Positions 42,306-51,688 of a DNA stretch of 64,000 nt are shown piece by piece. Under the pieces are notes generated by a model. It searched no databases, was not told the origin of the DNA, and was given only the letters and a program-made list of their open reading frames with translations. Source of the stretch: Desulfobacteraceae bacterium (lineage in GTDB: Bacteria; Desulfobacterota; Desulfobacteria; Desulfobacterales; Desulfosalsimonadaceae); the NCBI GenBank assembly GCA_011390465.1, contig JAABSH010000002.1, forward strand, positions 62,001 to 126,000. Reading direction: 5' to 3'. Each line of letters begins with the position of its first letter. Within the stretch, counting starts at the first letter, position 1. A program made the position numbers and the translations under genes.

Positions 42306-43520
42306 ATGTATTTAAGAGAAACGGAAAATTACATTTCAAAGATTCAGTCCAAATACCGATGCATCACCATTATGGGGCCACGGCAGTCGGGAAAAACTAC
42401 CCTGAGCAGAAAACTGTTTCCTGAATTCGACTATTTTACATTTGAATCTCCTGAGTTGCGTACACGGGTGCTTTCCGACCCCAAATCTTTTCTTGCCTCC
42501 CTGTCATCCGCCATTCTGGATGAGATCCAAAAAGCACCGGAGCTGTTATCCTATCTCCAGGAAATACTGGACGATCCCGCAGATTCCCGACAACTGATCC
42601 TTACCGGTTCCAACAATTTATTGCTGCACGAAAAAGTATCCCAGTCACTTGCGGGCAGAACGCGCATTATTGAATTGTATCCATTGCAGCGATCGGAGCT
42701 GCCGGTGTCTGACCGGCCGGATGACCTTTATTCGGCCCTGTACCATGGCGGGTACCCACGGATTTTTGACCAAAAACTGAATCCAACCGAATGGATGGAG
42801 GATTATTATCGCACCTATGTGGAACGGGATGTCCGAAACCTTTTAAATGTCGGCGATCTGAACCGGTTTGACCGGTTTGTCAGATTGTGCGCCGGCCGGT
42901 CCGGCCAGTTAATTAACTATGACAGCCTGGCAGCCGATGCGGGCCTGTCCCAGCCAACCGCAAAAGCATGGCTGAGTGTATTGCAGGCATCCTATGTCTG
43001 TTTTCTGCTTGAACCGCATTACCGTAATTTCAATAAAAGACTCATTAAGTCGCCCAAACTCTACTTTACGGATACGGGATTATTATGCTACCTGCTGCGG
43101 ATCAAATCGCCGGATCAGCTTGCCACCTATCCGCTTGTCGGTGCCATATTCGAGAACTGGGTTATCGGGGAAATTAAAAAAGCCTTTCATCATCATGGAA
43201 TGGAAGCCCCGCTTTATTTCTGGAGAGATCAGCACGGTCATGAGGTGGACCTGGTTATTGATCAGGGCAATTCTCTGTTTTGTATTGAAATCAAAAGCGG
43301 TCAGACATTTCATCCCCACTTTTTAAAAAACATTCACTGGTTGAACAAATTGCAAAACCAACAAGATGGTGCCTGTGTATACGGCGGAGATGAAAAATTT
43401 TTTATCAACAATATCATGGTTTGTTCCTGGAATCACCTTTTTGTCAGCCCGGGAAACGGGAGTCGCTTCACCATAGCGGAACCCGGCGTCGAAAAACCGC
43501 CTGGTTTTTTACCAGGTTAA
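42306..43520 (+). CDS. AAA ATPase with DUF4143 domain
   Basis: This 404-residue paralogue of 11928-13100 has Walker A GPRQSGKTTL at residues about 24-33 and ILDEIQKAPELL at about 75-86. The conserved ILTGSNN sensor segment and a C-terminal HEVDLVIDQGN with FCIEIKSGQT give the PD-(D/E)XK-like pattern. Both proteins carry TYVERDVRNLLNVGDL-like sequence in the middle, the DUF4143 core. The last 25 residues are proline- and glycine-rich and lie outside the usual domain. Function of the family is unsettled. Confidence 0.88.
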   Translation: MYLRETENYISKIQSKYRCITIMGPRQSGKTTLSRKLFPEFDYFTFESPELRTRVLSDPKSFLASLSSAILDEIQKAPELLSYLQEILDDPADSRQLILTGSNNLLLHEKVSQSLAGRTRIIELYPLQRSELPVSDRPDDLYSALYHGGYPRIFDQKLNPTEWMEDYYRTYVERDVRNLLNVGDLNRFDRFVRLCAGRSGQLINYDSLAADAGLSQPTAKAWLSVLQASYVCFLLEPHYRNFNKRLIKSPKLYFTDTGLLCYLLRIKSPDQLATYPLVGAIFENWVIGEIKKAFHHHGMEAPLYFWRDQHGHEVDLVIDQGNSLFCIEIKSGQTFHPHFLKNIHWLNKLQNQQDGACVYGGDEKFFINNIMVCSWNHLFVSPGNGSRFTIAEPGVEKPPGFLPG

Positions 43521-43671
43521 ATTACGCTGGTACGGGGCACCCGTGTTGGAAAAGAGGAACCAAACGGATCTGCGCTTCCGCCCACCAGATCCGCTCAAAG
43601 CCCAAAGATACCACCGCGTATTTTCGAAGTCGCAGATCAATGTCATTAACTTAGGCCATATGCGTAGGGGA

Positions 43672-43736
43672 GGGGTTTATCCCCTCCCGGCATGGGTCTC
43701 CTTTTTCGCGGGAGGGGGTAAACCCCTCCCCTACAT
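43672..43736. repeat. Inverted pair of REP-like palindromes
   Basis: GTAGGGGAGGGGTTTATCCC starts at 43674, and GGGGGTAAACCCCTCCCCTA ends near 43735 in the opposite orientation. Together they could form a long hairpin. The gap 43521-43951 has no other feature that I can support. Confidence 0.87.
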
Positions 43737-43951
43737 TGCATCGGCCATGGCCTTTTGCATGGGCCCCAGGGTTTCCAATTCTTTTTGTGCCAAATATTAC
43801 AACAAACGATTGCGGGATATTTTAGTGGCAACCTGGCGAGAGCCGTTATTTCATAGACAATGTATTTTTGTTTTTGTTACCATGCCAGAATAAAATATTT
43901 TTTCACAGCGCATATCCGCCATACTGCAACCCGAATCAGGAGAGCGGCTTT

Positions 43952-46900
43952 TTGAATCAGCGTCCCCATACTTTTGCCTCCAGACTGTTTTTTGACAGGC
44001 GGGACCATCGTCTTTTAACCATGGTAAATGAGATGATTTCCGCTGATGCCGATGAACTCAATGATCAGCGCCGGTTTTTTCATTATTTTCATCCCCGGGG
44101 CATCAAAGAGATGGCGGAATCCAAGGGGCTGCGCATTGCCTATGCCGTGATTCATCTGCTGGCGTCCCTGGAACGGGGCCAGATTGAAAACCGGCTCAAT
44201 GCCCTGCGGGCCCTTCGGGATGAAGTGCTGTGCAGCGCGGATCAGGGGCTAAAGAAAAATACCGCCCGGGTGCTGCTGGAAATCATGAAAGAGCTGATCC
44301 GGGCCCATGGGGATTATGGCCGCCAGCTCAGACTGGCCCGGGATTTTTCCCTTGTGGCGTCCGGAAAGCCGCGCATTGTCAGGGATTATCTGGGACGGTA
44401 CCATCTGCTGGAAATGCCGGAGGAGTGGAATCAGCTCGCCTTTGATGATCATGTGCATGATGCCAATACAAAAGGCCGGAAGTCGGCCACCCACCTGATT
44501 ATGGATGCCTGGATCAAGGGAATCCGGCGCCTGCGGGTGATCTATTATAATTTTATCCGGCCGGAAACCGCGGCGGAACTTATGGAATCGGCGGAAACCA
44601 TGGGAATTATGGTGCGCATCGGCATTGAGTTTTCCGCCTCCTTTTACAACGGATTTGCCCAGATCATCTGGGTCCCCCGCGGGTTTACGGATTCCCGGGA
44701 TTTTTTGCGGTTTTTGCAGGAATCGCCGGTTCAGGCCTTTATGAACAACGGCCGGGCCGTTTCCGAGCATCAGCAACGTTACGTCATGGAAATATTTGCG
44801 GCATTTAACACGCATCACCGGCTGACCCTTAATGAAGCGCTGGGTATTCATCTTCCCGCGCTGGACCCGGAGCGTTTTTATGCGTTTGTGGGCATGGGGC
44901 AGGCGTCAATGCTGCACATGGCCAAATTCATCCATTCACAACTCATGCCGTTGTTTGAAGAAAAGCTGGCCCGCCTGAGATCAGAGTTTGCCCACGCGGA
45001 TAAGGACGAACAGGAGCGCATTCAGTATCAGGTGGTAAAAATGAACCTCATGACCGCGGATGCCCTGCATGAACGGTTTTTAAAACCAGAGCAGAATCCC
45101 CTGATTCCGGATATTACCAAATCCTGCACTCTTCAGCCGGTGCCGCTGCTCATGCAGCTTTCCCCGTGCCAGATCGTGGACCGCCTGACCGAGCTGCATT
45201 CCGGATACCGGATCACCCTGAACCTGACCCACCTGAAGGTGGAAGATGTGCTGGAAATTCTCTATGACTGCGGGGGCCGGATTACCCGCCTGGAAATTTT
45301 TAATCTCAAAGATTATTCAGACTGCAAAGTTGAGCATATCCCGTCCATTCACCGGCTTCAGCAGGCCTTAAATGAAGGAAATGTGATTCAGCTGAAACAG
45401 ATTGTTCTTGAAATCATCGCAAAGCTGAAGGAGGCGGACGATCCCCTGACCCGGTCCCGGCTGCCCCGGTTTAAAAAAATCCTGGCAGATATTGAAACCC
45501 TTAAAAACATGTACCGGATGAAACCCCTCAAGCCGCGGGTGGGCAGTGATTCCACCGGTCATATTGACCGGCTGTTCGGCATGGGGCTGGTGGTGATGGA
45601 TTCTCTGCCCGCCCATGTACGGAAAAAAATCAGCAATGAAGCCGGGGCGTCCCGGCTGGTGATTCCGTTTCATATTGAAACGTCCCTGCGTCTGATTTAC
45701 CGGTTCAGCCATGAGACCCGGGGCCGTTTTGCCAAATGGCTGGCCCGGCTCCGGCAGGTGCCGGGGTTCCGGTTTGCCGGAGTCCGGTGCCGGGAGGAAT
45801 GGGTGGCCCATGAAAATTCCACCCGCATGGTGGAGCAGGGCAATATTGTGACCATGGGCGGGCATCACGGGGATAACACCAACCGCCTGCGGCTTGTTCC
45901 GCCGGAACCGCCGCGGGTAAGGTACTCCTGGAAGTATGTGCACCCGGTGCTGCAGAATATTATCAAAGTGACAGCCGGGTTTGTTCCGGCATTTCTCACT
46001 TTTTTTCTGACCCATGACTGGTGGGTGCTCACGTATTTCGGGGCCGTGATCTGGTTTATGATCACCGGGCTACGCAATATTGTTCAGTCGGTTCTGGGCG
46101 GCGGGGGCATCCGGCGGTCTTCACTCCTGAAATGGAACGATTTTGTGAGCTGGGACCGGTTGTCGGATTCGTTGTTTTACACGGGATTTTCCGTGCCCCT
46201 GCTGGATTATCTGGTTAAAACCCTTGCCCTGAACCATGCACTGGGCATCACCACCGCCACCCATCCGGTATTGCTGTATACCATTATGGCCATGGTCAAC
46301 GGGGTGTATCTGACCAGCCACAACCTGTTTCGGGGCCTGCCCAAACAGGCGGCATACGGCAATTTTTTCCGGAGCGTGCTTTCCATTCCCGTGGCATTTG
46401 GCTTCAATGTGGCCGTCGGCGGCCTGCTGGGGCTGTTTGGCGCGGCCAATGCGGCGGGGGTTCTTCAGAGCTGGGCCGCGGTGATTTCCAAGGCAGCTTC
46501 TGATTTTGTTGCCGGATTTATTGAGGGATTTGTGGACCGTACCGGCAACGTGAAAAACCGGTTAAAGGATTTCCGCCAGAAACTGAACCAGTTTCTGGAC
46601 TGTTATGCCCGTCTGGAGATTTTGTTTCCGGAAGCCGATGTTTATGATCTCCTGGACCAGCCCGGCCAGTGGCTGAAATCAGCCGGCCCGGAAGCCCGGG
46701 ACCAGATGATGGTGCTGATTATCAATGCCCTGGATCTGCTGTATTTCTGGATGTATCAGCCCCGGGCCCGGACCGCGTTTGCCGCATTGCTCTGCCGGAT
46801 GGAGCCGGATGAGCGCCGTATTTTGATAAAGGCCCAGTCTGTGCTGAAACTGGAGCGGGAGATCAGTCAGCTCTTTATTGACGGCATTGCAGGGCGGAAT

Positions 46901-46984
46901 TTTTCCAGCCCCCTTGCGTTTTACCTGAACCGGTCGGAAGAATATTTGCGCGCTGTTAAAAAAATGAACACCTGTGCCGGATGA
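43952..46984 (+). CDS. Large membrane protein of unknown function with PHP-like segment
   Basis: I do not recognise this 1010-residue protein. TTG at 43952 is chosen because AGGAGAG lies eight bases before it. Near residue 166 it has DDHVHDANTKGRKSA, then GIRRLRVIYYNFIRPETAAE and, near 225, VRIGIEFS. This order (HxH, barrel strand, acidic residue after a GI strand) resembles the start of PHP-type metal phosphoesterases, though the TDH motif is not there. GGHHGDNTN near 640 could hold a second metal site. Residues about 663-865 contain four to six hydrophobic segments, and a helical tail follows. It precedes a GspE-like ATPase by 30 bases. A membrane-bound metal hydrolase is a hypothesis. Confidence 0.75.
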   Translation: MNQRPHTFASRLFFDRRDHRLLTMVNEMISADADELNDQRRFFHYFHPRGIKEMAESKGLRIAYAVIHLLASLERGQIENRLNALRALRDEVLCSADQGLKKNTARVLLEIMKELIRAHGDYGRQLRLARDFSLVASGKPRIVRDYLGRYHLLEMPEEWNQLAFDDHVHDANTKGRKSATHLIMDAWIKGIRRLRVIYYNFIRPETAAELMESAETMGIMVRIGIEFSASFYNGFAQIIWVPRGFTDSRDFLRFLQESPVQAFMNNGRAVSEHQQRYVMEIFAAFNTHHRLTLNEALGIHLPALDPERFYAFVGMGQASMLHMAKFIHSQLMPLFEEKLARLRSEFAHADKDEQERIQYQVVKMNLMTADALHERFLKPEQNPLIPDITKSCTLQPVPLLMQLSPCQIVDRLTELHSGYRITLNLTHLKVEDVLEILYDCGGRITRLEIFNLKDYSDCKVEHIPSIHRLQQALNEGNVIQLKQIVLEIIAKLKEADDPLTRSRLPRFKKILADIETLKNMYRMKPLKPRVGSDSTGHIDRLFGMGLVVMDSLPAHVRKKISNEAGASRLVIPFHIETSLRLIYRFSHETRGRFAKWLARLRQVPGFRFAGVRCREEWVAHENSTRMVEQGNIVTMGGHHGDNTNRLRLVPPEPPRVRYSWKYVHPVLQNIIKVTAGFVPAFLTFFLTHDWWVLTYFGAVIWFMITGLRNIVQSVLGGGGIRRSSLLKWNDFVSWDRLSDSLFYTGFSVPLLDYLVKTLALNHALGITTATHPVLLYTIMAMVNGVYLTSHNLFRGLPKQAAYGNFFRSVLSIPVAFGFNVAVGGLLGLFGAANAAGVLQSWAAVISKAASDFVAGFIEGFVDRTGNVKNRLKDFRQKLNQFLDCYARLEILFPEADVYDLLDQPGQWLKSAGPEARDQMMVLIINALDLLYFWMYQPRARTAFAALLCRMEPDERRILIKAQSVLKLEREISQLFIDGIAGRNFSSPLAFYLNRSEEYLRAVKKMNTCAG

Positions 46985-47014
46985 TTTTTGGAAAATCGAA
47001 AAGGATAATGCGTT

Positions 47015-48841
47015 ATGAGTATTACTGCCGAACATCCGTTGTCAGATAAATCCGTGTGCGTTGCATTGGTGAAAAGCGGCCTGCTGAGCAAAGAACAGGT
47101 TGTGGAAGTTTTCCGCAAAAAAGATAAAACCCTTGAAAATATTGAAAAAAATAAAAAACGGCGGGCGGATGAGTTGCCGGCTGGCGTGCGGATTACCAAT
47201 CCCACCACCATCGTGGATGTGATTTTATCGTTTAAGTTTCATCGGGCGGATAAAAAAGAAGCTGAACTGGACGAAGATGCGGTTTTTGAAGTCCTTGCCA
47301 GTGCATGGGAAGTGCCGTACAAAAAAATCGATCCATTGAAGCTGGATCTCAATCTGGTGACCACCACGCTTCCCCGCAGTTTTGCCATGAAACATCTGGT
47401 GCTGCCGGTTGGCGTGGAAGACGGCCATCTGGTGATTGCTACTTCCAATCCGTTTAACTCCGAAGCTTTTGAAGATATCGGGCGGGTCAGCCCCATGCCG
47501 GTTAAAAAAGTGGTCACCGCCAAATCCGATATTATCCGGCTGATTGACGAGTTTTTCGGGTTCAAACGCTCGATTGTGGCGGCGGAAAGCCAGTTTCAAT
47601 CCACCACAACCGTTGATCTTGGCAATCTGGAGCAGTATGTGCGTCTGAAGTCCGCGGATGAACTGCCGGCCAATGATCAGCATATCGTGAACGCGGTCAA
47701 TCATTTGTTTTCCTATGCCTTTGATCAGCGGGCCAGTGATATTCACATTGAGCCCAAGCGCGATTTTTCCATGGTCCGGATGCGCATTGACGGGGTGTTG
47801 CACACCGTCTACCGGCTGCCCAAAAAAATTCATTCTCCCGTGGTCAGCCGGATCAAAAACCTGTCCCGCCTGGATATGGCGGAAAAGCGACGTCCCCAGG
47901 ACGGCCGGATTAAAACCGCCAAAGGGGATGTGGAAGTGGAAATCCGGGTGTCGACCGTGCCGGTGGCGTTTGGGGAGAAAATGGTCATGCGGATTATGGA
48001 CCCGGATGTGTTGTTTCAGGATCTGGATCAGCTGGGATTTACGCCCCATGACCTGGAACGGTACAGTTCAATGATCAACCGGCCCAATGGCCTGGTGCTG
48101 GTGTGCGGCCCCACCGGCAGCGGTAAGTCCACCACCCTTTATTCCACCCTGCGCCGGCTCTCCACTCCGGAGATCAATACCACCACGGTTGAAGATCCCA
48201 TTGAAATGGTGCACGAGGAATTCAACCAGATCGCGGTGCAGCCGGCCGTCAACATCACGTTTTCATCCATTATAAAAAATATTTTGCGCCAGGATCCGGA
48301 TATTATCATGATCGGCGAGCTCCGGGATCTGGACACGGCCCAGAATGCGGTGCAGGCGGCCCTTACCGGTCATTTGGTGCTTTCCACCCTGCACACCAAT
48401 GACGCGCCGTCTTCTATTATCCGGCTGCTGGATATCGGGGTGCCGTATTTTCTGGTGCAGGCCACCCTCACCGGGGTAATTTCCCAGCGCCTGGTGCGTA
48501 AAATCTGCCCCAAATGCATTGAACCTTATACCATTGACGCGGCTAACCTTAAAGAGGCAGGGCTGGATATCAATCAGCAGGGGCCAATCACCCTTTACCG
48601 GGGGGCGGGGTGTCCCCATTGCCGGGGCACGGGATATTTCGGCAGGGCGGCGGTGTTTGAAGCATTGCCGTATTCCAAGGCCCTTCGCAATTTGACCACC
48701 CGGAACACGGATCTGGAATCGCTGCGGGCGGCGGCTTTTCGGGATAATCTGGTGACCCTGCGGGAAAATGCCGTGAAGAAACTGATGGAAGGGGTCACCA
48801 CCTATGAGGAGGTTATCCGGGTGACCTGGGAGGCGGATTAA
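47015..48841 (+). CDS. GspE/PilB-type secretion or pilus assembly ATPase
   Basis: This 608-residue protein belongs to the GspE/PilB family of hexameric ATPases that drive type II secretion or pilus extension. An N-terminal MshEN-like region (about 60-170) precedes the ATPase core with Walker A GPTGSGKST at about 364-372, an Asp box after TTVEDPIEM, Walker B in DIIMIGELRD and the His box LVLSTLHTND. The zinc knuckle is C-x2-C near 497-500 and again near 532-535 (CPHC). AAGGATA precedes the ATG. No PilC, PilM or secretin gene adjoins it. The paired gene upstream is an unrecognised membrane protein, so a non-standard machine is possible. Confidence 0.92.
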   Translation: MSITAEHPLSDKSVCVALVKSGLLSKEQVVEVFRKKDKTLENIEKNKKRRADELPAGVRITNPTTIVDVILSFKFHRADKKEAELDEDAVFEVLASAWEVPYKKIDPLKLDLNLVTTTLPRSFAMKHLVLPVGVEDGHLVIATSNPFNSEAFEDIGRVSPMPVKKVVTAKSDIIRLIDEFFGFKRSIVAAESQFQSTTTVDLGNLEQYVRLKSADELPANDQHIVNAVNHLFSYAFDQRASDIHIEPKRDFSMVRMRIDGVLHTVYRLPKKIHSPVVSRIKNLSRLDMAEKRRPQDGRIKTAKGDVEVEIRVSTVPVAFGEKMVMRIMDPDVLFQDLDQLGFTPHDLERYSSMINRPNGLVLVCGPTGSGKSTTLYSTLRRLSTPEINTTTVEDPIEMVHEEFNQIAVQPAVNITFSSIIKNILRQDPDIIMIGELRDLDTAQNAVQAALTGHLVLSTLHTNDAPSSIIRLLDIGVPYFLVQATLTGVISQRLVRKICPKCIEPYTIDAANLKEAGLDINQQGPITLYRGAGCPHCRGTGYFGRAAVFEALPYSKALRNLTTRNTDLESLRAAAFRDNLVTLRENAVKKLMEGVTTYEEVIRVTWEAD

Positions 48842-48852
48842 ATTTGACGGCT

Positions 48853-48990
48853 TCGTAAAAAGTCCAAATTCTTTGTTGCGCTGCATCCCCAGCTGCTTCA
48901 ACGTACGCCAAGTACGCCTCATTGCTGGGGATTTGCGCGCCTTGAATTAGGAGCTTTTGTACTTTGCCGCCTGAATTCGACTTTTTACGA
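48853..48990. repeat. 138-bp palindromic element
   Basis: TCGTAAAAAGTC at 48853-48864 and its perfect inverted partner at 48979-48990 enclose a second perfect pair, ATCCCCAGC at 48885-48893 and GCTGGGGAT at 48924-48932. Between them GTAC occurs twice. The element lies between two convergent genes and may end transcription from both sides or be a miniature mobile element. Partial matches to its edge (GACGGC-TCGTA) occur at 56622 and GACGGCTTTGCAAAAAG at 61021. Confidence 0.85.
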
Positions 48991-49051
48991 GAACATTAAA
49001 TTTTTTTCGGCTGTCCGCGTGCATCTGCGGCTAATTTACCTCAAAAGAGGA

Positions 49052-50089
49052 TTAATTCTCCCCGACCGCAAGCGTGCGCACCAGATTGCCGGGGACAAAC
49101 TGCTCTCTTGACCGGGTAACCAGGGCGGTGGATGTATTTTTTTCCGTATGCAGAATAAAGATTTCGCCGATTAAAACAGGGGTTAACGGCACTTCGGTGA
49201 AATGTTCTTCAGTGGGCCGGGCACTTTCCTGAAGATAGACCGAATAAAACTGGCCGGGCTGGACCCCATGGGCAGTGCCTTTATCAATAAATACCGTGGT
49301 GAACTGACCCACCAGGACTTCATCTTTTTCCGTTGTAATGATCTTGCCTTCAAATTCTGCAAGGCTTTCCCGGATGGGAATGTCCGGCTCCCGCTCCACA
49401 TAGGGCATTAAGCGGTCATTAATCAAAATATCGCGGTAGGTATTGACAATGCGGGCCGTGGCAAATTCCGGGGTTACGCCGGTAATTTCAACAACACCGG
49501 TCAGAAAATGCTGAACCCCGTAGTTGATGCCGTCTTCATCTTTTACCGGGCTGACAGGGCGGTATAAGGTGTATTTCCCGCCAACGGCCAATCCCGGTCC
49601 GTCCGGATCCGGATAGATGTAGACCCGGTTGCCGGTGTGAAGCAGTGTCATGTCTCCCTGGACTTTAAAAATAGTGCCGGCGGCGTCCACCTCTGTTTCG
49701 CGGATGAAACCGACCCGTTCAATATCCGTATATGTGTGGAAGGTCTGAGTCTTTGCCAATGGCCGGGCAGCCGCTGGGGGGTCCTGTGCTGCATCCCCTT
49801 GCCATTCTTTTTTGTAAATCAGAATTTTTTGTCCCGGATAAATCAGGTGGGGATTTTTGATGTCTGTGTTGTAATGCCAGATTTCCGGCCATACCCAGGG
49901 AGAATTGGCAAATTCCTGGGAAAGGTCCCACAGGGTATCGCCTTTCTGGACGGTGTAGTAAAAACCGGTTTCCGTGCGGGTGATGTGATCCTCGACGGCA
50001 GCGTGAGCCGCGGCGGAAAAAAAGAAAATACCGAAAAGACATGCACAGCATAGAAGAAAAAAACGATCTGAAATTTTTTTGACTACCAT
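49052..50089 (-). CDS. LysM-domain exported protein
   Basis: This 345-residue protein has a signal peptide (residues 1-30, cleavage near AHA-AV) and one LysM domain at about 45-92: YTVQKGDTLWDLSQEFANSP and NPHLIYPGQKI. LysM binds N-acetylglucosamine in peptidoglycan. The remainder is mostly beta-strand, with GNRVYIYPDPDGPGLAVGGKY- and KGTAHGVQPGQFYSVY-like repeats that suggest two or three barrel-like units. ATG at 50089 is chosen because the signal peptide begins there. Such proteins are common in Desulfobacterota envelopes; the exact role is unknown. Confidence 0.88.
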   Translation of the reverse strand: MVVKKISDRFFLLCCACLFGIFFFSAAAHAAVEDHITRTETGFYYTVQKGDTLWDLSQEFANSPWVWPEIWHYNTDIKNPHLIYPGQKILIYKKEWQGDAAQDPPAAARPLAKTQTFHTYTDIERVGFIRETEVDAAGTIFKVQGDMTLLHTGNRVYIYPDPDGPGLAVGGKYTLYRPVSPVKDEDGINYGVQHFLTGVVEITGVTPEFATARIVNTYRDILINDRLMPYVEREPDIPIRESLAEFEGKIITTEKDEVLVGQFTTVFIDKGTAHGVQPGQFYSVYLQESARPTEEHFTEVPLTPVLIGEIFILHTEKNTSTALVTRSREQFVPGNLVRTLAVGEN

Positions 50090-50365
50090 GTTCTGTCCCT
50101 GTTGATTGTGTGGGTTAGTCAAAAAGAACCGGTTTGACGGGGGTGTCGACCGGTTTGCGGGTTTCCGGTGAAAGAAAATACCAGATACCTTGCCTTGAGG
50201 CGCCCGGCCTGCCGATTCCACGGATGTTCTTTAGGTAGTTATCGATTTTAGCGGGTGTTGTCAAGTTTTTCATCGTTTTCAGGGGATTTGAAGGGTTGAT
50301 TTTTCATCTTCCGAAAGGTAAACACAATTCGTCCGCTGATGAATTATATCTTCGAAAGGAATTGA

Positions 50366-51610
50366 ATGAACATTATCGGGATTTTTATCTTGGCCGCGGT
50401 GATTGTGGATTACATGGTGCATTTTATCGCTGACGGCCTGAACCTGAAAAAGCTGAACACCGCATTGCCGCAGGCTTTTGCCGGATGGTATGATGAAGAC
50501 CGGTACGCGGCGTCCCAGGCTTATCTCCGGGTCAATACGCGGTTTGAGCGGGTGGCGGCGGCTGTCAATCTGCTGGTGTTTCTGCTGATGTGGTTTGGCA
50601 GAGGGTTTCCGCTCCTGGACGGGTGGGTCCGAACCGTGAGCGACGGCCCGGTGATTCGGGGACTGCTTTATATCGGGGTGTTGTTGATTTTGAAGTCTGC
50701 CATAGGGCTTCCGTTTTCCATTTATTCCACTTTTCATATTGAAGAACAGTTTGGTTTTAACCGGACCACATGGAAAGTGTTTCTGGTTGACCGGTTCAAG
50801 CAGTTTGTGCTGGCCCTGATCCTCGGCGGGCCGGTGCTTGCCGGAGTCCTGGCATTTTTTCAATATGCCGGATCATTTGCGTGGGGTTACTGCTGGATGG
50901 CACTTTCCGGGTTTATTTTTTTTATGCAGGTTGCTGTTCCGGCCTGGATTCTGCCGTTGTTTAACAAATTTTACCCTTTATCTCCCGGAAAATTAAAAAC
51001 CGCAATCCTGAATTATGCGGATTCCATTGACTTTCCGGTAAAAAAAATTTTTATCATGGACGGTTCCCGGCGGTCCCGGAAAAGCAATGCCTTTTTTACC
51101 GGATTTGGCCGGCACAGGCGGATCGTGCTCTATGATACCCTCGTGAAAAATCATGACACAGATGAGCTGGTGGCGGTGCTGGCCCATGAAATGGGGCATT
51201 ATAAAAAAAAGCACGTTTTGTGGATGCTGGTGGCAGGCATTGCCCAGACCGGTCTTATGCTTTATCTGCTGTCCCTGTTTATTTCTTCGCCGGTGCTGCA
51301 CAGCGCATTTTATATGGAGACGCCTTCCGTCTATGCCGGGCTGGTGTTTTTCGGAATTTTGTTTGCGCCCATTGAATTTTTTATCGGGATTGCCATGCAG
51401 TATGTTTCCCGAAAACATGAATATGCCGCGGACCGGTTTGCCGTTCTTACCACCGGCCGGCCGGCAGCGTTCAGCCGGGCTTTGAAAAAACTGGCGGTGC
51501 ACAATCTTTCCAATCTTACCCCTCACCCGGTGTATGTGATGCTGAACTATTCCCATCCGCCGGTGATGGAACGGCTGGAGGAGATAGGGAAGATAGAAGC
51601 TGAAAGGTGA
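50366..51610 (+). CDS. M48-family metallopeptidase (Ste24/CAAX protease type)
   Basis: This 414-residue membrane zinc protease belongs to the Ste24 branch of M48. The metal motif HEMGH is at residues 274-278 and the third ligand, in EYAADRF, is near E352. Several hydrophobic segments flank the catalytic core, and the YSTFHIEEQFGFNRTT segment near 120 is typical of Ste24 homologues. Bacterial members are thought to clear damaged or misfolded membrane proteins. AAAGGAA precedes the ATG. It ends in heptamer repeats that run past the stop codon. Confidence 0.93.
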   Translation: MNIIGIFILAAVIVDYMVHFIADGLNLKKLNTALPQAFAGWYDEDRYAASQAYLRVNTRFERVAAAVNLLVFLLMWFGRGFPLLDGWVRTVSDGPVIRGLLYIGVLLILKSAIGLPFSIYSTFHIEEQFGFNRTTWKVFLVDRFKQFVLALILGGPVLAGVLAFFQYAGSFAWGYCWMALSGFIFFMQVAVPAWILPLFNKFYPLSPGKLKTAILNYADSIDFPVKKIFIMDGSRRSRKSNAFFTGFGRHRRIVLYDTLVKNHDTDELVAVLAHEMGHYKKKHVLWMLVAGIAQTGLMLYLLSLFISSPVLHSAFYMETPSVYAGLVFFGILFAPIEFFIGIAMQYVSRKHEYAADRFAVLTTGRPAAFSRALKKLAVHNLSNLTPHPVYVMLNYSHPPVMERLEEIGKIEAER

Positions 51611-51667
51611 AAGCTCAAAGCTCAAAGCTGAAAGGGGGAAGGCTATAGGCTATAGGCTATAGGCTGA
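51611..51667 (+). repeat. Two adjacent heptanucleotide tandem arrays
   Basis: AAGCTCA-type units (51611-51633) are followed by GGCTATA three times (51641-51661) and a partial unit. Both have 7-base periods like the array before purL, but different sequence. They fill the space between the M48 gene and the convergent patatin gene. Confidence 0.9.
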
Positions 51668-51688
51668 AGGCGGAGGGTTGGGGGGGGA

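Noticed and set aside
43543-43893. 116-codon open frame before the large membrane protein
   Set aside because: It consists largely of translated REP palindromes and has no binding site.
47015-48841. Motor of the pili formed by the minor pilin operons
   Set aside because: It is 15 kb away, its neighbours are not pilus genes, and the linked upstream gene is an unrelated membrane protein. It may still be the motor, but the sequence does not show it.
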